NCBI GenBank assembly: GCA_963705285.1
Contig: OY970066.1
Location: 868,001 to 932,000, forward strand
Length of the DNA: 64,000 nucleotides
Direction: 5' to 3'
From: JACMLD01 sp963705285
GTDB taxonomy: Bacteria > Bacteroidota > Bacteroidia > Chitinophagales > Chitinophagaceae
In this document: positions 1-8,188 of the stretch, one piece after another
Layout of the letters: each line of letters starts with the position of its first letter
How positions within the stretch are numbered: the stretch's first letter is position 1
Notes under the pieces: model-generated
What the model was told of the DNA's origin: nothing
Databases searched by the model: none
Seen by the model: only the letters and a program-made list of their open reading frames with translations
Translations under genes and position numbers: made by a program

Positions 1-831
1 ATCATTCTTCTGCTTACGGGCATAGGCAACCGCTTTAAGGGCATTGGCTTCCGCTTTTTTCTTATCACCTTTTTTTAGCCATACATTGCTGATATTGCTG
101 TAGTATTCTGAAAAATTGACTTCATGTTTATTGGTGGTGTTCATGGCAAGGGCTTTTTCGTAGCTTTCAATGCTCTTGTCATACTCTTTTTTCTGCTCGT
201 ATATGTTGCCCAGTTTATTTAGAATGCCGGCCATGGTAAGCGAGTCTTCTATCTTTTCATAATATTCATAGGCTTTTTCATAATACATTTTGCTTTGATC
301 ATACTTGCTCTGCAGATAGTATATATTTCCAATGGCTTTATAGGCCGATGCCCGGGGGCCCGGCTTGCCGGCTTTTTCTGAATAAGCAATAGCCGTATCG
401 CAATCAAGTAATGATGCTTTTAACCAACCTGATTGCATTTTATAATCTGCCCTGGTTTGGTAACACATGGCCAGCCTGTCTGGCTTTCCTACCTTCAGGT
501 ACCACCCAATAGCGGTGTCTATATAATGAAGGGCCGATTTTAAATTACCGGCTAATCCATACAGGTACGACACAGTAAACATGCAGCCGGCAACACCACC
601 CATATAATTCACTTTTTTTCCCAAAGCAATTCCCTTTTTTGCATAGTTAATGGCAGCGGAAGCATCCGTTCCGGCAGTTACAGACGCCATTACATGGTAA
701 GCGCGCACTTTGGCAGAATCTTCTGTGCCGGTATTGATAATCTTCAGTAATGAATCAGTATCTATTTTTTGCGCAGCAGCACTCACTGCCACCAGCACAG
801 CAAAAAATAAGGCTGCAATATATTTTTGCAT
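1..831 (-). CDS. TPR-repeat protein, C-terminus beyond the left edge
   Basis: Reading leftward from an ATG at 829-831, the frame is open to the window edge (277 codons). The first ~20 residues are a hydrophobic signal peptide ending in an Ala-Ala-Gln context, so the product is exported or membrane-anchored at its start. The rest is a run of ~40-residue helical units with typical tetratricopeptide spacing (for example 'AINYAKKGIALGK', 'SYEKALAMN', 'KAEANALKAVAYARK'). In Bacteroidota such N-terminal TPR arrays often precede a transmembrane helix and a LytS-type or HisKA_3 histidine kinase or a LuxR-type output domain. That part is outside the window, so the function cannot be decided. The identity as a TPR protein is firm; the sensor role is inference. 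Confidence 0.85.
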   Translation of the reverse strand, partial: MQKYIAALFFAVLVAVSAAAQKIDTDSLLKIINTGTEDSAKVRAYHVMASVTAGTDASAAINYAKKGIALGKKVNYMGGVAGCMFTVSYLYGLAGNLKSALHYIDTAIGWYLKVGKPDRLAMCYQTRADYKMQSGWLKASLLDCDTAIAYSEKAGKPGPRASAYKAIGNIYYLQSKYDQSKMYYEKAYEYYEKIEDSLTMAGILNKLGNIYEQKKEYDKSIESYEKALAMNTTNKHEVNFSEYYSNISNVWLKKGDKKKAEANALKAVAYARKQKND

Positions 832-892
832 ATGCTACTACCTGGGGTTGTTTGCGTTGTGGAGAATTTTGTAACCTGTTGTTAAGTTACGG

Positions 893-1031
893 AAAATGAG
901 AATGGGGAATCAGGAATTCAGCATTTGTTTTTCCGGTATAACCCGGACTACCATGCCGCCACATCAGCTACAACAGGTAGTTCCGCAAATTCCCAATTCC
1001 TAATTCCCAATCCCCATTCCTGGTTCTCCAT
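893..1031. repeat. imperfect inverted repeat of 'AATTCCC/ATTCCT' type between two leftward genes
   Basis: The sequence at 898-919 (an interrupted GGGGAAT/GGAATTC string) is roughly complementary to 988-1028, which is built from alternating AATTCCC and AATTCCT units. Together they can form a long imperfect stem around a ~70-nt loop. It lies just after the methyltransferase stop (1031) and upstream of the TPR gene, so it may act as a processing or termination structure for the methyltransferase transcript. There is no clear U-run. It resembles the short-unit noncoding repeats seen elsewhere in the window. Confidence 0.45.
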
Positions 1032-2119
1032 CACCCTCTTGCTTCAAAAACCAAATTTACCAGCGTCCGCTGCGCAATTCTGTAGTGTTTGTATCCAGCT
1101 TCATATACCAGTTTTTCCACGGCTGCGGGGCCGGCCTGGGCACCCAGGGCATAACCCCCTTGTTGTGAGCGCGCATTGGGAACGCACATTACCGTTGAGC
1201 CGGCATAAAACATTCTTCCAATGGGGTTAAAGTTTTCTTCTATGTTGTCAAAAGATGCAGGCTCAACCAGCATCAGTGAGCCACCGGCAGATAATTTTGT
1301 ACGTGCATACCGGATAGCCTCCAGCGGGTTACCCATATCGTGAAACGAATCCATAAAACAAATGAGATCAAAATTATCGTGTTCGTAGGCATCGGCAGTA
1401 GCCACCTCAAAAACTGCATTGGTGATGCCGGCCTCTGCAGCGCGCAAACGCGCAATGGTGATGGATTCTGCATGGTAATCGAAGCCATAGAAAAAGGAAT
1501 CAGGATATTTTTTTGCCATGATGATTATCGATGCACCGTGACCGCAACCAATGTCGGCAACGCGCGCGCCAGCCACCAGCTTTTGCTCTATACCCGTTAA
1601 AGATGGTATCCATTGATCAACCAGGTTAGACCGGTAACCCGACCTGTAAAAAGATTCTACCCCGCAAAAAAGATGGTGGTGTTGCTGGTGCCAGCCAATT
1701 CCATGGCCCGTTCTGAAGGCATCTGTAACATTGTCTTTGTTTAGCCATACCGCGCCAATTACGTTAAAACCCGCCGCCAGAAATGCCGGGCTTTGCTCTT
1801 CGGCCAACACAAGGGCATGTTCAAAAGGCAAGTGGTACGTTTTATTACCGGCATCGTATTCAATATAACCTCCTGCTGCCTGGTTGTTAAGCCACTCTTG
1901 CAAATAGCGCTGGTTCATACCCGTTATAGCAGCCAGTGAATTGGCAGTAAGGGCGGTATGGCCAATCATGGCTTTGTACAGTCCCAGTTCATGGCCAATC
2001 TGGGCCATTATTGCAGACATGCCGGCCGACATATCAAGGATTACCTGCCCGGCAAATTGTTGTACTTTCTGTGCGTCTACAGAGGGTGTTTCTTTTGTTT
2101 GCATTGTTGCTGTTGTCAT
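1031..2119 (-). CDS. class I SAM-dependent methyltransferase with N-terminal winged-helix domain
   Basis: This 362-residue protein has an N-terminal winged-helix/dimerisation region (about residues 20-100, ending in a beta-hairpin 'GGYIEYDAGNKTYHL') and a C-terminal Rossmann-type methyltransferase domain. The SAM-binding motif I 'VADIGCGHG' is at 187-195, the acidic end of beta-2 is 'YGFDYH', and a motif IV-like 'DLICFMDSFHDMG' follows. The architecture matches the Rv2258c-like family, in which the acceptor substrate is generally unknown and may be a small molecule. No substrate can be assigned. The ATG at 2119 is preceded by an A/T-rich leader, as usual in this phylum. The AraC-type gene lies 91 bp upstream on the same strand (2211-3083), which makes it a candidate regulator, though this is inference. 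Confidence 0.85.
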   Translation of the reverse strand: MTTATMQTKETPSVDAQKVQQFAGQVILDMSAGMSAIMAQIGHELGLYKAMIGHTALTANSLAAITGMNQRYLQEWLNNQAAGGYIEYDAGNKTYHLPFEHALVLAEEQSPAFLAAGFNVIGAVWLNKDNVTDAFRTGHGIGWHQQHHHLFCGVESFYRSGYRSNLVDQWIPSLTGIEQKLVAGARVADIGCGHGASIIIMAKKYPDSFFYGFDYHAESITIARLRAAEAGITNAVFEVATADAYEHDNFDLICFMDSFHDMGNPLEAIRYARTKLSAGGSLMLVEPASFDNIEENFNPIGRMFYAGSTVMCVPNARSQQGGYALGAQAGPAAVEKLVYEAGYKHYRIAQRTLVNLVFEARG

Positions 2120-2210
2120 ACTTTTTTATTTTTTTGATTGACGCAAAGCTCACACAATACCAACCACCGGGGTTGCTGAAAAAGTTCTGGTAATTGCTGA
2201 AAAAGCTCAA

Positions 2211-3083
2211 TTATGCCATTTGCAGTGCCGGCACCTTTTTGTGTTGCTGCCTAAAGGCATTAGGAGAAAGCTGGTATTGTTGCCTGAAGGAGTGGATAAA
2301 ATGCGATGTGGTTTCAAAACCTGCGTGAAAGGCAATATCCGTTACCGGCAGATCGGTCGACAGTAACTGTACCCTCGCATATTTGAGCCGCTGTTGCCGG
2401 ATCCATTTTTTTGGTGGCATACCCAGCAGTTTCTCCGCATCGCGCTTAAAAGAAGAAAGGCTTTTATTAGCTATGCGGGCCAGTTCCTGCAATGATAAGT
2501 TATAGAGAAAATTATCCTGCATTATGCGGTGTAATTCTGCTTCGCGATGATTAGTTACCTGCAAAAAGCAAGCGGCCAGCTCGATGTTGTTGTTGCTTAG
2601 CAAAATTTGCAGTATAAGTTCCCTGAACTTCAATTTTAAAAGCGGGGCTGCAATATTTGTATGCTGAAAGTAGACAATCATAGAGTGAAAAAAAGCCTGC
2701 ATCATGGTGTCTACCTCCAATTGAATAACGGCTGCACAGGTGGCGGGCGATAAAGCGATTACGGGCTGCAGCTCACGTACAACTTCCTGTATAAAGTTGT
2801 CGGGCATAAAGAACAGGAAACAGCAAAAATGTTCTTCAAAATGGTTTTCTACGCAGTAGGCTCCTTTTTTAAAAAATACAGCATCGCCTGCATGCACAGT
2901 AAAAGTTCTTTCGGGGGTAATGAATGTTTTTCTGCCGCTTACAATATAGGCCATATGGTTATGCTCAGACCATACATGCAGAAGTTTATCGCCCGGCAAA
3001 CAATGGTATTCCACAAAAAGAAAACCATCGTATGTCAGTGTTTTATTGTTGGTACCCAGGCTTAGTTCGTAAATATTAAGCAT
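2211..3083 (-). CDS. AraC-family transcriptional regulator
   Basis: The first 150 or so residues form a cupin-like sensing domain (pattern 'GDKLLHVWSEHNHMAYIVSG'...'HAGDAVFFKKGAY'). The last ~100 residues hold the double helix-turn-helix AraC DNA-binding domain: first HTH 'LSLQELARIANKSLSSFKR', second HTH 'VTDIAFHAGFETTSHFIHSF', closing with the family signature 'YQLSPNAFRQQ'. An upstream in-frame ATG at 3176 would add 31 residues without family character (rich in Cys/Trp), so I chose the ATG at 3083, where the cupin fold begins. It is a cytoplasmic DNA-binding protein. The ligand is unknown. Its position directly upstream of the methyltransferase gene suggests a local target, but no operator could be recognised. 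Confidence 0.88.
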   Translation of the reverse strand: MLNIYELSLGTNNKTLTYDGFLFVEYHCLPGDKLLHVWSEHNHMAYIVSGRKTFITPERTFTVHAGDAVFFKKGAYCVENHFEEHFCCFLFFMPDNFIQEVVRELQPVIALSPATCAAVIQLEVDTMMQAFFHSMIVYFQHTNIAAPLLKLKFRELILQILLSNNNIELAACFLQVTNHREAELHRIMQDNFLYNLSLQELARIANKSLSSFKRDAEKLLGMPPKKWIRQQRLKYARVQLLSTDLPVTDIAFHAGFETTSHFIHSFRQQYQLSPNAFRQQHKKVPALQMA

Positions 3084-3206
3084 AGCGGAAGAACAAACAT
3101 AGCGCTTTGCACGAACGGGGGCAATCCCCCATAGTGGGGAGGTGTACCAGTCTAGACCGATGCAGACGATAGCCATAAGAATGGTGTAACCCCTACAGAA
3201 ATATTG

Positions 3207-3437
3207 CTACTCTTCTTGCGGAATGAGTTTTTCGAGTTTTATTTCGAGTGTGCTGCAAATAGTCAGTAAAGTAGTTAACGAAGGTTCAACCAGGCCACTT
3301 TCAATTTTCCAGACCTGGCTGTACGCAATATCAGCACTGTCGGCAAAGCCACGAGTAGTAAAACCTTTGGCTTCTCTTTGCTTTTTGATGTTTTCCCCAA
3401 GCTTTTTCAACAATTTTTCATTTCGTCTCCTGGCCAT
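3207..3437 (-). CDS. small XRE-type helix-turn-helix repressor
   Basis: A 76-residue protein from the ATG at 3437 is a stand-alone HTH_3 domain: 'LGENIKKQREAKGFTTRGF' (helix 1-2) and the recognition region 'AYSQVWKIESGLVEPSLTTL', closing with a short helix. Such single-domain XRE proteins act as dimeric DNA-binding regulators. A longer start at 3479 would add 14 non-conserved residues; the shorter one begins right at the usual 'basic residues then HTH' form of this family. Its targets are unknown. It sits alone between the AraC gene and a long noncoding stretch, so it could be a remnant of a mobile or restriction-modification locus, but no partner gene is visible. Confidence 0.75.
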   Translation of the reverse strand: MARRRNEKLLKKLGENIKKQREAKGFTTRGFADSADIAYSQVWKIESGLVEPSLTTLLTICSTLEIKLEKLIPQEE

Positions 3438-4064
3438 GAAAGTAAGTTCGGCGGAAATAAAAAAATAATTGACTTCCAAATAGAAGTCTAGATATCAATT
3501 ATTATTGTCCGGTTAAATCGTACAAACCTTTTAATACGATTGCCTCAGGCCGGCCGGGCGCTCGTGTGCTTTTCGATGCTGCATTTTCCTTTTCCCCTGT
3601 AATTGAGCAGCAGTAGGTATTTCAGCCATCGCATCATTCAACCCCTGTACAAAGCTCACGGAAACCGTAAGGTTCATCAATACCCCTAAAAAAATCATTG
3701 ATGCATTGATAAAACAAGGCATCTCAAAGCGTACTGGTATCAGGTCTTACAAATGCAAGCCTCCGCTTGTGTAAATCACTGAAAACCTTTGCTACAACTG
3801 GGTCTTCGCATAATGAGATCGTTGTTCCCGGACACCAATATATATCAATCTAACATTAATTTAGTGTTGCACTTGGGGCGAGAAATTGACTTCTTGTATG
3901 ATGGTCATTGTAAATACCAGTGAATGACGATTGGAAATCATGATAAAAATTGTAAGCAGTTTACAACCACTTGTATTAAATTATTAGAATCTCACTCAGA
4001 AAAAGAAATTAAAAAAACAAATATGTTTCGGGCATGAATATTTACTAAAAAAGTTAGTGTAGGT
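3438..4064. other. noncoding stretch, possibly with a decayed fragment
   Basis: No convincing gene is seen. A 63-codon leftward frame at 3531-3722 contains a hydrophobic then a basic segment ('KRKMQHRKAHERP') but matches no family I recognise and has no partner. It may be a decayed remnant of a longer gene. The rest (3723-4064) is AT-rich with stops in all frames. Together with the two flanking XRE genes this looks like a small degraded island, which is inference. Confidence 0.35.
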
Positions 4065-4086
4065 TTGTCATAAATTGACAAGTCAA
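4065..4086. promoter_or_regulatory. two overlapping operator-like dyads upstream of the XRE gene
   Basis: TTGTCA (4065-4070) and TGACAA (4076-4081) form a perfect 6-bp inverted repeat with a 5-bp spacer. Overlapping it, TTGAC (4075-4079) and GTCAA (4082-4086) form a second perfect dyad with a 2-bp spacer. Both end 10-16 bp before the GTG start of the XRE gene at 4097. Paired dyads of this kind are typical of autoregulatory operators of small XRE/C-type proteins. Binding is inferred from sequence only. Confidence 0.5.
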
Positions 4087-4096
4087 TATATGGCAC

Positions 4097-4408
4097 GTGG
4101 GTAATCAGTTTGGTGCAACCATTAAAAAGCTCCGGGAAGCAAAACATATGCTGCAACGCCAGTTGGCTGCCCAATTGGAGATGGATACACCCATGCTTAG
4201 TAAAATTGAAAGAGGCGAACGTAAAGCAAAAAAAGAACAGGTACCGGTTTTTGCTGCCATACTACATGCAGATAAAGATCAGTTGCTGACACTGTGGTTA
4301 GCAGATCAGATCATGTATGTATTAGAAGATGAATCGCTGGCGTTGAAAGCCATGCAAGTAGCGGAAGAAGAAGTAAAATACCTGCTCTCTAAAAAGAAAA
4401 AAGGCTGA
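4097..4408 (+). CDS. XRE-family transcriptional regulator
   Basis: A 103-residue protein starts at a GTG (4097); the nearby ATG at 4090 is in another frame and stops after four codons. The N-terminal 70 residues are an HTH_3 domain ('FGATIKKLREAKHMLQRQLA' then 'DTPMLSKIERGERKAKKEQV'), followed by a helical tail that ends in a run of lysines. This form, with a C-terminal helical extension, is common in Bacteroidota near DNA methyltransferase or restriction genes, but no such gene is next to it here. The dyads directly upstream suggest autoregulation. It reads toward the 195-residue protein at 4740, but a 330-bp gap with a hairpin separates them, so co-transcription is unlikely. Confidence 0.85.
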   Translation: MGNQFGATIKKLREAKHMLQRQLAAQLEMDTPMLSKIERGERKAKKEQVPVFAAILHADKDQLLTLWLADQIMYVLEDESLALKAMQVAEEEVKYLLSKKKKG

Positions 4409-4739
4409 TACACCTGAAATAATTAACCGGCTGATGTTTGCAGGAAATGAATGCAGCCGGTAATCTAAAATTTAATAAATAATCTTACTTGCGTGCATAG
4501 CAGGAAGCCCGGTATGCAATCATTGCCGGTATCTTTCCACAAAAGCACCCGCAAGCATATACTATCAATATAACTATTTGACCAGGCCATTGTTCTGGCC
4601 AGCCCTTGTAATTGTGCATGCAGCAGAAAACACCGTAGTGGCGCACTGCAGTGTAGCTGCATTCAATGGCTGTTACTTGTATTACAATAAAATATTCGTT
4701 TTTGTAATTACCTGAACAATTCAAAAAAAAATCCTGGTT
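4409..4739. other. intergenic region with a hairpin near its start
   Basis: No gene was seen. Shortly after the XRE stop, CCGGCTG (4427-4433) pairs with CAGCCGG (4454-4460); the flanking ATTA/TAAT bases extend the stem. It may end the XRE transcript, although only a short A/T-rich tract follows. The remaining ~270 bp must contain the promoter of the 4740 gene, but I cannot identify it with confidence. Confidence 0.4.
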
Positions 4740-5327
4740 ATGCAGTATCAAATTCAAGCCAACGATCAACAATATCTTTACCGGCTATTATTAGCAGCAG
4801 ACGAACAGCGTATTGTTGACCCTTATGAAGTGATTCATTCGTTTTTTGCTATTGGCAGCATTGCCGAGATGAAAAAATTATTGATGGCAGCCTGCAATGC
4901 AGCACTTACAGAAGAATACACCTGGCAACAGGGAGGTGCCGGTAACCTGTTATACTTGTATGAACAGTTAGAAACACTGATAGAAGCCTGCTATATTGTT
5001 TGTAAAGACAAAAAGCGAAAAAGAAAAATCATTAAAAAAATACGCCGTTTGGTTAAAAGAAAACAATTAAACTTTGTTGTATTACCGTCAGCACTTTCTG
5101 TAAAAGAAATCGGCAATCCTTTGACTGTCATTCATGAATTTTTTAATTTCTATACCCTCAAGCACTGGAAAAAAGCACTGTATGCCTGGTTGGAGGCCGG
5201 CTTATCTAATTACACAGTTCAGCAAAGTGTAGAGCCCAGGCCCATTTTGCTATACCATCTGCAACTTCAGCGTTTAATGGAAGCCTGCTGGTATATCAGT
5301 CTCGTTACTAATAAAGACCCTGTATAA
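4740..5327 (+). CDS. hypothetical protein with an internally duplicated ~60-residue domain
   Basis: I do not recognise this 195-residue protein. It contains two copies of the same helical module: residues ~28-88 ('VIHSFFAIGSIAEMKKLL'...'LYEQLETLIEACYIV') and ~125-187 ('VIHEFFNFYTLKHWKKAL'...'LQLQRLMEACWYI'). A very basic linker (about 90-108, 'KDKKRKRKIIKKIRR') joins them. There is no signal peptide or membrane segment, so it should be cytoplasmic. The pattern 'VIH.FF......KK.L.....AAL..Y' in each half shows an ancient tandem duplication. The gene starts 55 bp before a PfkB-type kinase on the same strand and could be co-transcribed with it. Helical duplicated folds of this sort can bind partner proteins or nucleic acid, but no function can be claimed. 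Confidence 0.75.
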   Translation: MQYQIQANDQQYLYRLLLAADEQRIVDPYEVIHSFFAIGSIAEMKKLLMAACNAALTEEYTWQQGGAGNLLYLYEQLETLIEACYIVCKDKKRKRKIIKKIRRLVKRKQLNFVVLPSALSVKEIGNPLTVIHEFFNFYTLKHWKKALYAWLEAGLSNYTVQQSVEPRPILLYHLQLQRLMEACWYISLVTNKDPV

Positions 5328-5382
5328 TTGCCAATAGTGGCCTGGTATAATATCGGCATCAATCTGCTACCTTAGCCTGGTT

Positions 5383-6477
5383 ATGCAAGCACTTCTTCAA
5401 TATTTAAGCAGCCGGCAAAACGATCTTCCGTCGCTCTCTGCAGCTATTGGGTTCGACGGGTTTATAGACACCATTGTGAAGCTGGTAAAACAAAAAGAAA
5501 GCAATGGCCTTCCGCCTGTTTATATTACCACCATGGCCGAATGGGGAAATTATATACTTGATAAAAAAGTTGGCAATTTTTCTATTGAGCTACAGCAATG
5601 CAGCATCAAGCAAGGCGGCAATATGCCCAATATGGCAACGGCGATGGCAAAGTTGGGTATTGCTGTCAACTGTATCGGAGCTATGGGTTATCCTGATATT
5701 GACCCGCTTTTTACAACCATGCCAGGCAATTGTCAACTTTACAGTTATGCGTCACCAGGTAACTGCCAGGCGGTTGAGTTTGATGATGGAAAAATGATGC
5801 TGTCGTCTATGGGTTCTCTGAACCATGCGGATTGGAACACTTTACAAAAGCGTGTATCCATAGACGTATTAATAAAAATATTCAATGAAGCGCGGCTGAT
5901 AGGAATGCTTAACTGGGGCGAGTTGCCGGCTAGTACCGGCATATGGAAAGGATTGCTGCGGGAAGTGCTTCCCCAATGCAACAAACAACAAGCAAAAATG
6001 TTTTTTGTTGACTTTTCTGATTGCAGCAGCCGTAACAAAGAAGAAATGACTGAAGCCATTGAATTGCTGCCCGCTTTTGCTACTTATGGCCGGGTAATAC
6101 TCAGTCTAAATTACAATGAGTCTGTTTTTATTCACAACCAGTTGTTTGAACCCATTGCCGGTTATGATAACAGTACGGTTTTTGCACAAAAACTTTTCGA
6201 TCGGCTGCAAGTGGATACCCTGGTACTGCATACCCGCCACCAAGCGGTGGCATGCCGCAGTAATGAATTGGCAGAAAAAAGTAGTACACCAGTTGAATTG
6301 CCGAAACTGTTAACCGGTGCAGGCGATAATTTCAATGCAGGGTTTTGCTTTGCGCAGTTGATGGATTGTACTCTACAGGATAGTTTGTTGCTGGCACACA
6401 TAAGCGCATCGCACTACATAGCAAATGCGGAAAGTGCCTACTGGGGCCAGCTGACTGACATTTTGAAAACAATGTAA
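5383..6477 (+). CDS. PfkB-family carbohydrate kinase
   Basis: This 364-residue protein has the ribokinase/PfkB fold. The N-terminal substrate-binding part has 'AIGFDGFIDTIV' and the Gly-rich 'KQGGNMPNMATAMAKLG' (PfkB signature 1 region). The C-terminal signature 2 is 'LLTGAGDNFNAGF' at about 309-321, with the catalytic base Asp at 315 and the anion-hole Gly-Ala-Gly before it. It would phosphorylate a sugar or nucleoside with ATP in the cytoplasm; the exact substrate cannot be read from the sequence. The stop codon is 9 bp before a NagB-like gene, so the two are almost certainly one operon. That suggests successive steps on an amino sugar or sugar phosphate (inference). Confidence 0.85.
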   Translation: MQALLQYLSSRQNDLPSLSAAIGFDGFIDTIVKLVKQKESNGLPPVYITTMAEWGNYILDKKVGNFSIELQQCSIKQGGNMPNMATAMAKLGIAVNCIGAMGYPDIDPLFTTMPGNCQLYSYASPGNCQAVEFDDGKMMLSSMGSLNHADWNTLQKRVSIDVLIKIFNEARLIGMLNWGELPASTGIWKGLLREVLPQCNKQQAKMFFVDFSDCSSRNKEEMTEAIELLPAFATYGRVILSLNYNESVFIHNQLFEPIAGYDNSTVFAQKLFDRLQVDTLVLHTRHQAVACRSNELAEKSSTPVELPKLLTGAGDNFNAGFCFAQLMDCTLQDSLLLAHISASHYIANAESAYWGQLTDILKTM

Positions 6478-6486
6478 ACAGTTGTT

Positions 6487-7215
6487 ATGCACATGACCAT
6501 TTTTGATACCCCTGATATGCTGGCTCAATCTGCTGCAGCCAAAATACTTGACCTGGTAAGCAAAAAACCCAGCGCAGTCATTTGTATTGCCAGCGGAGAC
6601 ACCCCGCGCCTTACCAATAAACATATTGTAGCGGGTGCAAGGGCGCGCAAAATAGATTTTTCTCGCGTACAATTTATCAGTCTCGATGAATGGGTGGGCG
6701 TACCGCCCTCTAACTCGGGCAGCTGTTACCATTTTCTGCATGAAACCATTTTTGAACCGCTGTCTGTACCTGTGGCAAATATTCATTTTTTTCATTCCAC
6801 TGTTTGTGATCTTACAGCCGAGTGTGAAAGGATCAATATGATAATTACTCAGCTAAATGGAATTGATTGTATGCTGGTAGGGGTTGGTATGAACGGGCAT
6901 ATAGGTTTTAATGAACCCGGCATTTCGCCCGGGCTATCTGCACATGTAATTGAGTTAGACCCCATCACCCAGCGTGTAGGACAAAAATATTTCTCCACAA
7001 CCACGCTGCTGCAGAAGGGTATTACATTGGGTCTTGCCCAGTTCATGCAGTCGCGCATGGCTATTTTGCTGGCTACCGGCAGTAAGAAAGCGCTGGTTAT
7101 AAAAAAAGCGTTGGCAGAAAGGGTATCAGTTTCAATTCCCGCAAGTTTAATACAGGAACATAAAAACGCTTTTGTGATGCTTGATAGCGAAGCGGCAGCT
7201 TTATTGAGCGCGTAA
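6487..7215 (+). CDS. glucosamine-6-phosphate deaminase/6-phosphogluconolactonase family protein (NagB-like)
   Basis: This 242-residue protein shows the family hallmarks: phosphate-binding 'CIASGDTPRLT' (33-43), 'SLDEWVG' with Asp67 at the position of the NagB proton-transfer Asp, and 'GVGMNGHIGFNEPG' (132-145) holding the active-site His138 and Glu143. Asn136 replaces the Asp of the E. coli enzyme in this motif; as far as I recall Asn occurs here in Bacillus-type members, so this need not mean loss of activity. The expected reaction is isomerisation/deamination of an aldose-6-phosphate amino sugar to fructose-6-phosphate and ammonia. It lies in an operon with the PfkB kinase 9 bp upstream and converges on the TPR gene (5 bp between stops). 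Confidence 0.85.
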   Translation: MHMTIFDTPDMLAQSAAAKILDLVSKKPSAVICIASGDTPRLTNKHIVAGARARKIDFSRVQFISLDEWVGVPPSNSGSCYHFLHETIFEPLSVPVANIHFFHSTVCDLTAECERINMIITQLNGIDCMLVGVGMNGHIGFNEPGISPGLSAHVIELDPITQRVGQKYFSTTTLLQKGITLGLAQFMQSRMAILLATGSKKALVIKKALAERVSVSIPASLIQEHKNAFVMLDSEAAALLSA

Positions 7216-7220
7216 ACACG

Positions 7221-7967
7221 TTAATCCGCCAGTGCCTTGCGCGATGCACTTACCCATTTGGCGTTTAACTGCTGTACATGTCTGGGGTGAAGATTGCGTT
7301 CCTCAATGACAGTGCGAAATTGGGCTTTCGCTTCATCGGTTCGGCCGGTTTCCTTTAACAACAAACCATAATTATATCTCCCCTCCATAGAATGATGCAG
7401 CCGTATCATTTGCTTGTAAGCATTTTCCGCTCTAACCACATCACCCGATTTATGAAGCGCTCTTGCATACAGCAAATCATCTTCTGGTTTATCAAACCTG
7501 TTATTCTTCTCGCGCAGCGCTTTATCCAACCAAGCCAGGCTCTCATTGTACGCACCAGCTCCAAAAGCATACCTGCCCATATCCAGCATCATTCCGGCAT
7601 TGGTGGCATGTATCCCTTTTAGGCAAGAACCAGTCAGCTCCATAGCTTTTGTAAAATTTTGTTGCCGTGCATATTCTTCGGCCAGCCGCAACTTGTTGGT
7701 GTCTGTGTCGGCAATTCTCAGATTGCGTTCCAGTTCTTTGATCCTATTATTGGGAAACAACATTGTAACATTGTTGCTACTAATTCCCGACCCCCTCCAC
7801 GCGGGCAGCATTTCTTTTATAATGTAGATGATAGCGCCTATTCCGGGCAAGAAAATCAAAAGATACAGCCAATCACGCCGGTTTGTATTCAAGGCATGAA
7901 GTATGCAAATGATTTGCAAGGCAGCTATAATATAATAAGCATAACCCCCGGAAAAGATGGAATACAT
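7221..7967 (-). CDS. membrane-anchored TPR protein with PLDc_N-like N-terminus
   Basis: The N-terminal ~60 residues carry two transmembrane helices around the sequence 'NRRDWLYLLIFLPGIGAIIY', which is typical of the phospholipase D-nuclease N-terminal (PLDc_N) membrane module. After a linker (about 60-85), TPR-like helical pairs fill residues ~88-235 ('AMELTGSCLKGIH', 'SLAWLDKALREKN', 'AENAYKQMIRLH', 'AKAQFRTVIEERN'). The whole is an inner-membrane protein with a soluble TPR scaffold, a form seen as 'tetratricopeptide repeat protein' in Bacteroidota. It is probably a single-gene unit: it converges on the NagB-like gene and is ~220 bp from the next upstream gene stop. Its partner is unknown. 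Confidence 0.8.
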   Translation of the reverse strand: MYSIFSGGYAYYIIAALQIICILHALNTNRRDWLYLLIFLPGIGAIIYIIKEMLPAWRGSGISSNNVTMLFPNNRIKELERNLRIADTDTNKLRLAEEYARQQNFTKAMELTGSCLKGIHATNAGMMLDMGRYAFGAGAYNESLAWLDKALREKNNRFDKPEDDLLYARALHKSGDVVRAENAYKQMIRLHHSMEGRYNYGLLLKETGRTDEAKAQFRTVIEERNLHPRHVQQLNAKWVSASRKALAD

Positions 7968-8188
7968 AGTGTAAGGTAATTGCTGCTAAGATAATTATTT
8001 GACGCAGAAATTGTAAGCCCGCGTTACAAAATCACCTTTTTGGATCCAAAATAGTTACCGCAGTTAAATCGGACGTTGTATACCAAAATGCGATTGAATC
8101 TAGCATTTATATTGTTGCTAGGTATTTAGCTGTAGGTTCAATTTGTGTTTACGTATAATCGCGTTGGCAAGGCACTGACGTTTGCTAT

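Noticed and set aside
925..1230. Rightward 101-codon frame
   Set aside because: It runs through the AATTCCC inverted repeat and into the antisense of the methyltransferase gene; the methyltransferase is clearly the real gene.
3531..3722. 63-codon leftward gene
   Set aside because: No family, no partner and a short length; kept only as a possible decayed fragment in the description of the intergenic stretch.
6487..7215. Inactive NagB homologue because of Asn136
   Set aside because: The His, Glu and the other Asp of the active site are kept and Asn occurs at this place in other members as far as I recall, so loss of function is not supported.
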